A DNA stretch of 49,991 nt, from assembly GCA_031269335.1 (NCBI GenBank), contig JAISZI010000037.1:1-49991 (forward strand), in the 5' to 3' direction. Under the pieces are notes generated by a model. That model was given only the letters and a program-made list of their open reading frames with translations, did no database searches and was not told the DNA's origin. This document shows positions 49,401-49,991 of this stretch, one piece after another. Source of the DNA: Puniceicoccales bacterium. GTDB lineage: Bacteria > Verrucomicrobiota > Verrucomicrobiia > Opitutales > UBA953. The translations under genes and the position numbers were made by a program. Every line of letters starts with the position of its first letter. Position 1 is the first letter of the stretch.

Positions 49401-49991
49401 AACGCCGCTGTAGGTAGTGCTATCGCCATCAGAATTATTCAACGTGAGTATGGTTCCATTGTAGATATTCACGCGGCTGCTTCCGGAATCAGCACCGGAG
49501 AGTGTTTCCACAATTGTTTTTCCTTGGTTGGAACCGCTCGTCGGGGCACTGATGGAGGTGAGCGAATAAACAGCTAACACACCATTATTGACAACGCTTC
49601 CGCGGAGCATGATGGGGAGACTATTAGCATGATTTGTCTTGAGCGTGGAACCTTTGTTTACAGTGACGAGTCCGCGGAGAGAAGGAGGCTCTCCATTTAC
49701 AACAGGAGCGTTTACAGTCACCACAGAAGTGGCTCCGTTTTCTACGCCAATATAAACGGGCGAATAAACATTCTCGGTCTTAAAAATGGTCTCTGCGTTT
49801 TGTATATAAAGCGTGAGGACACCCGTGGTAGTAGTGACACCGTCGAAAGCGATAGCAGAGCTATCGCCGCTGGTGGTGCTGCCGCTACGGGTCTGATCCG
49901 CAAAGCCGACTGTTTTTGCAGCGATAGCGACTTTGCCTGCTCCCGTGAGCGTAAGCGCGGCACCGGCAGTATTCGCGTCAAGATTGGTGTT
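46476..49991 (-). CDS. Second autotransporter-repeat PEP-CTERM surface protein (5' end outside the window)
   Basis: At least 1,171 residues, continuing beyond the right edge. Translating 49725-49991 in the same frame shows no stop (…AFDGVTTTTGVLTLYIQNAE…), so the GTG at 49724 is not the start and the N-terminus with its signal peptide is missing. The body is PATR-like (GAGTQILSGRNTYNETI, GTGTFTLTGKIEG, GTGGGVFTLTGDQTYTGDT), consistent with a beta-helix. The last 300 or so residues closely match the giant neighbour, including NNTTLVVNPGQFTIDA and FGYIPQPSQDNG. It ends VPEPATYGLFSGVFIAAFALLRRRRR plus ten residues: a PEP-CTERM exosortase signal. Role as a surface-anchored adhesin or matrix protein is inferred. 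Confidence 0.88.
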   Translation of the reverse strand, partial: NTNLDANTAGAALTLTGAGKVAIAAKTVGFADQTRSGSTTSGDSSAIAFDGVTTTTGVLTLYIQNAETIFKTENVYSPVYIGVENGATSVVTVNAPVVNGEPPSLRGLVTVNKGSTLKTNHANSLPIMLRGSVVNNGVLAVYSLTSISAPTSGSNQGKTIVETLSGADSGSSRVNIYNGTILTLNNSDGDSTTYSGVITGNNAWLVKSGAGTQILSGRNTYNETISYTNVTGGTLKITGVLGSTGATTADYSGRIQVGDGATLHFDQTVNQTYSGTTQTNAIQGTIIKSGTGTFTLTGKIEGLEESGVATGTLNVTGGSFVLDNSGGDEKGIVSLAQTNFSGGSTLAGNGGITGNVTFAANTIISPGKPNASDATRFGEIHFTSTNNSVVYDNIQYKINVAHDNDSNTTSDFLSHTGSVVFKDNNTININGIWGGTKRLQYTILTTTGGVTTNGTSGTTYEATTFLEDGSVPDPHHFYSLTIGNGGNDLILNAVDAYYALYWGATKTAATHIWADKAVNTTRNFYRADDIDLADTPIDFDPNYTFANGDIVIFANTYKAKIGDSTGEINVHDNGVAPNTLVISGDTTNIVIKGGSITIKPYDIEANNYFYEYPSAVPVTLIAQDGALVRFENKVTSGANNEPTPRRGDDTLHITTGARVVIGGDGLLELPKVDLGVTGENILPGTIEFNKNAGDSNLTYTGNISGAGHVVRSGTGGGVFTLTGDQTYTGDTRVSGNTLTIAGGLGTVYDSGSPATIVGRNYTGKIQLTKENGATESVLEFSGVDLGFTQILSGSISGESGTVLSISNGRKVEISSDLDNTPHYNPNEGKTAAAYGHNTFQGDLYIGDSGSILTVSGRLNTKIETFDGGTPMGTSYQHAQYYGNITIADGGTLTFTYDRDYQLHTGKLSGGGDLVINTKQNFYYTGDASGFTGTTTITGGSIFHLSGPAGQSYGTQGARAKAFTVKSGSMLYVGGGGKMHVENFVMENNTTLVVNPGQFTIDAFTTLKLGEIPGNNIAFAFRLAPDDVDTADSPIPKLTITGNSGSVVLYAGSTLRVDSFGYIPQPSQDNGASYPGHFTLMSGLNTATMAASASVGMDGLALAIFGQNEFEILNGRFSLLFTDDGRLILDQTDYIGVPEPATYGLFSGVFIAAFALLRRRRRSAARGAGHEG

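Noticed and set aside
35619-49991. Classical type V autotransporter assignment for the two large proteins
   Set aside because: PATR-like repeats are present, but there is no C-terminal beta-barrel; both end in a PEP-CTERM signal instead.

Overview
The window reads as chromosomal DNA of a member of the Verrucomicrobiota, most likely an Opitutales/Opitutaceae-like bacterium. This is an inference from three things: a mostly housekeeping gene set, two very large autotransporter-repeat proteins ending in PEP-CTERM sorting signals, and the style of the core proteins (a zinc-cluster-less LeuRS, a beta' subunit without its second zinc site, an Ala/Lys/Pro-rich sigma factor). No 16S gene is present to confirm it. 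Almost no gene start carries a Shine-Dalgarno sequence; ribB is the one clear exception.

Layout. 0-13.3 kb is a minus-strand block: an LplT-like MFS transporter and leuS; a secreted sialate O-acetylesterase-like esterase and ribB; rpoC, not preceded by rpoB; then araB and pdxH. 13.4-18.9 kb is plus-strand: a U32 peptidase/RlhA-like protein overlapping proB by 68 nt, a class I glutamine amidotransferase, a CAU-anticodon tRNA and a TIM-barrel sugar isomerase/epimerase, closed by a strong terminator. 19.0-22.2 kb is minus-strand: rpsT, a degenerate RluA-like protein, araD and ychF. rpsT diverges from rpoD, which is followed by an Lrp/AsnC regulator and a class I aminotransferase. 26.5-33.0 kb is minus-strand: trpB-pheA, an OPT transporter, coaC and queG. 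Two tRNA genes (Gly-UCC, Gln-UUG) face hisC. A dCMP-deaminase-like gene and a YqgE-family gene form a short plus-strand pair.

35.6-50 kb is accessory and surface-related. A 2,981-residue and a second, edge-truncated (>1,170-residue) protein lie in tandem on the minus strand. Both are built from PATR-like beta-helix repeats, share a nearly identical C-terminal module of about 300 residues, and end in PEP-CTERM anchors. They are separated by about 1.9 kb of non-coding repeat DNA: a 22-bp tandem array, a G-rich array, an inverted repeat, and alternating short palindromes, one of which also occurs alone near 31.28 kb.

Functional links: araB and araD (ribulose/arabinose catabolism) are both here but about 8 kb apart and without araA. 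trpB/pheA/hisC/aminotransferase/proB are scattered amino-acid genes. rpoC and rpoD place two transcription-machinery genes within 16 kb. The clearest oddities are the loss of zinc-binding cysteines in RpoC and LeuRS, the RluA homologue without its catalytic motif, and the giant surface-protein pair with its repeat-rich spacer. I saw no CRISPR array, phage or insertion-sequence transposase, and no clearly new multi-gene system.
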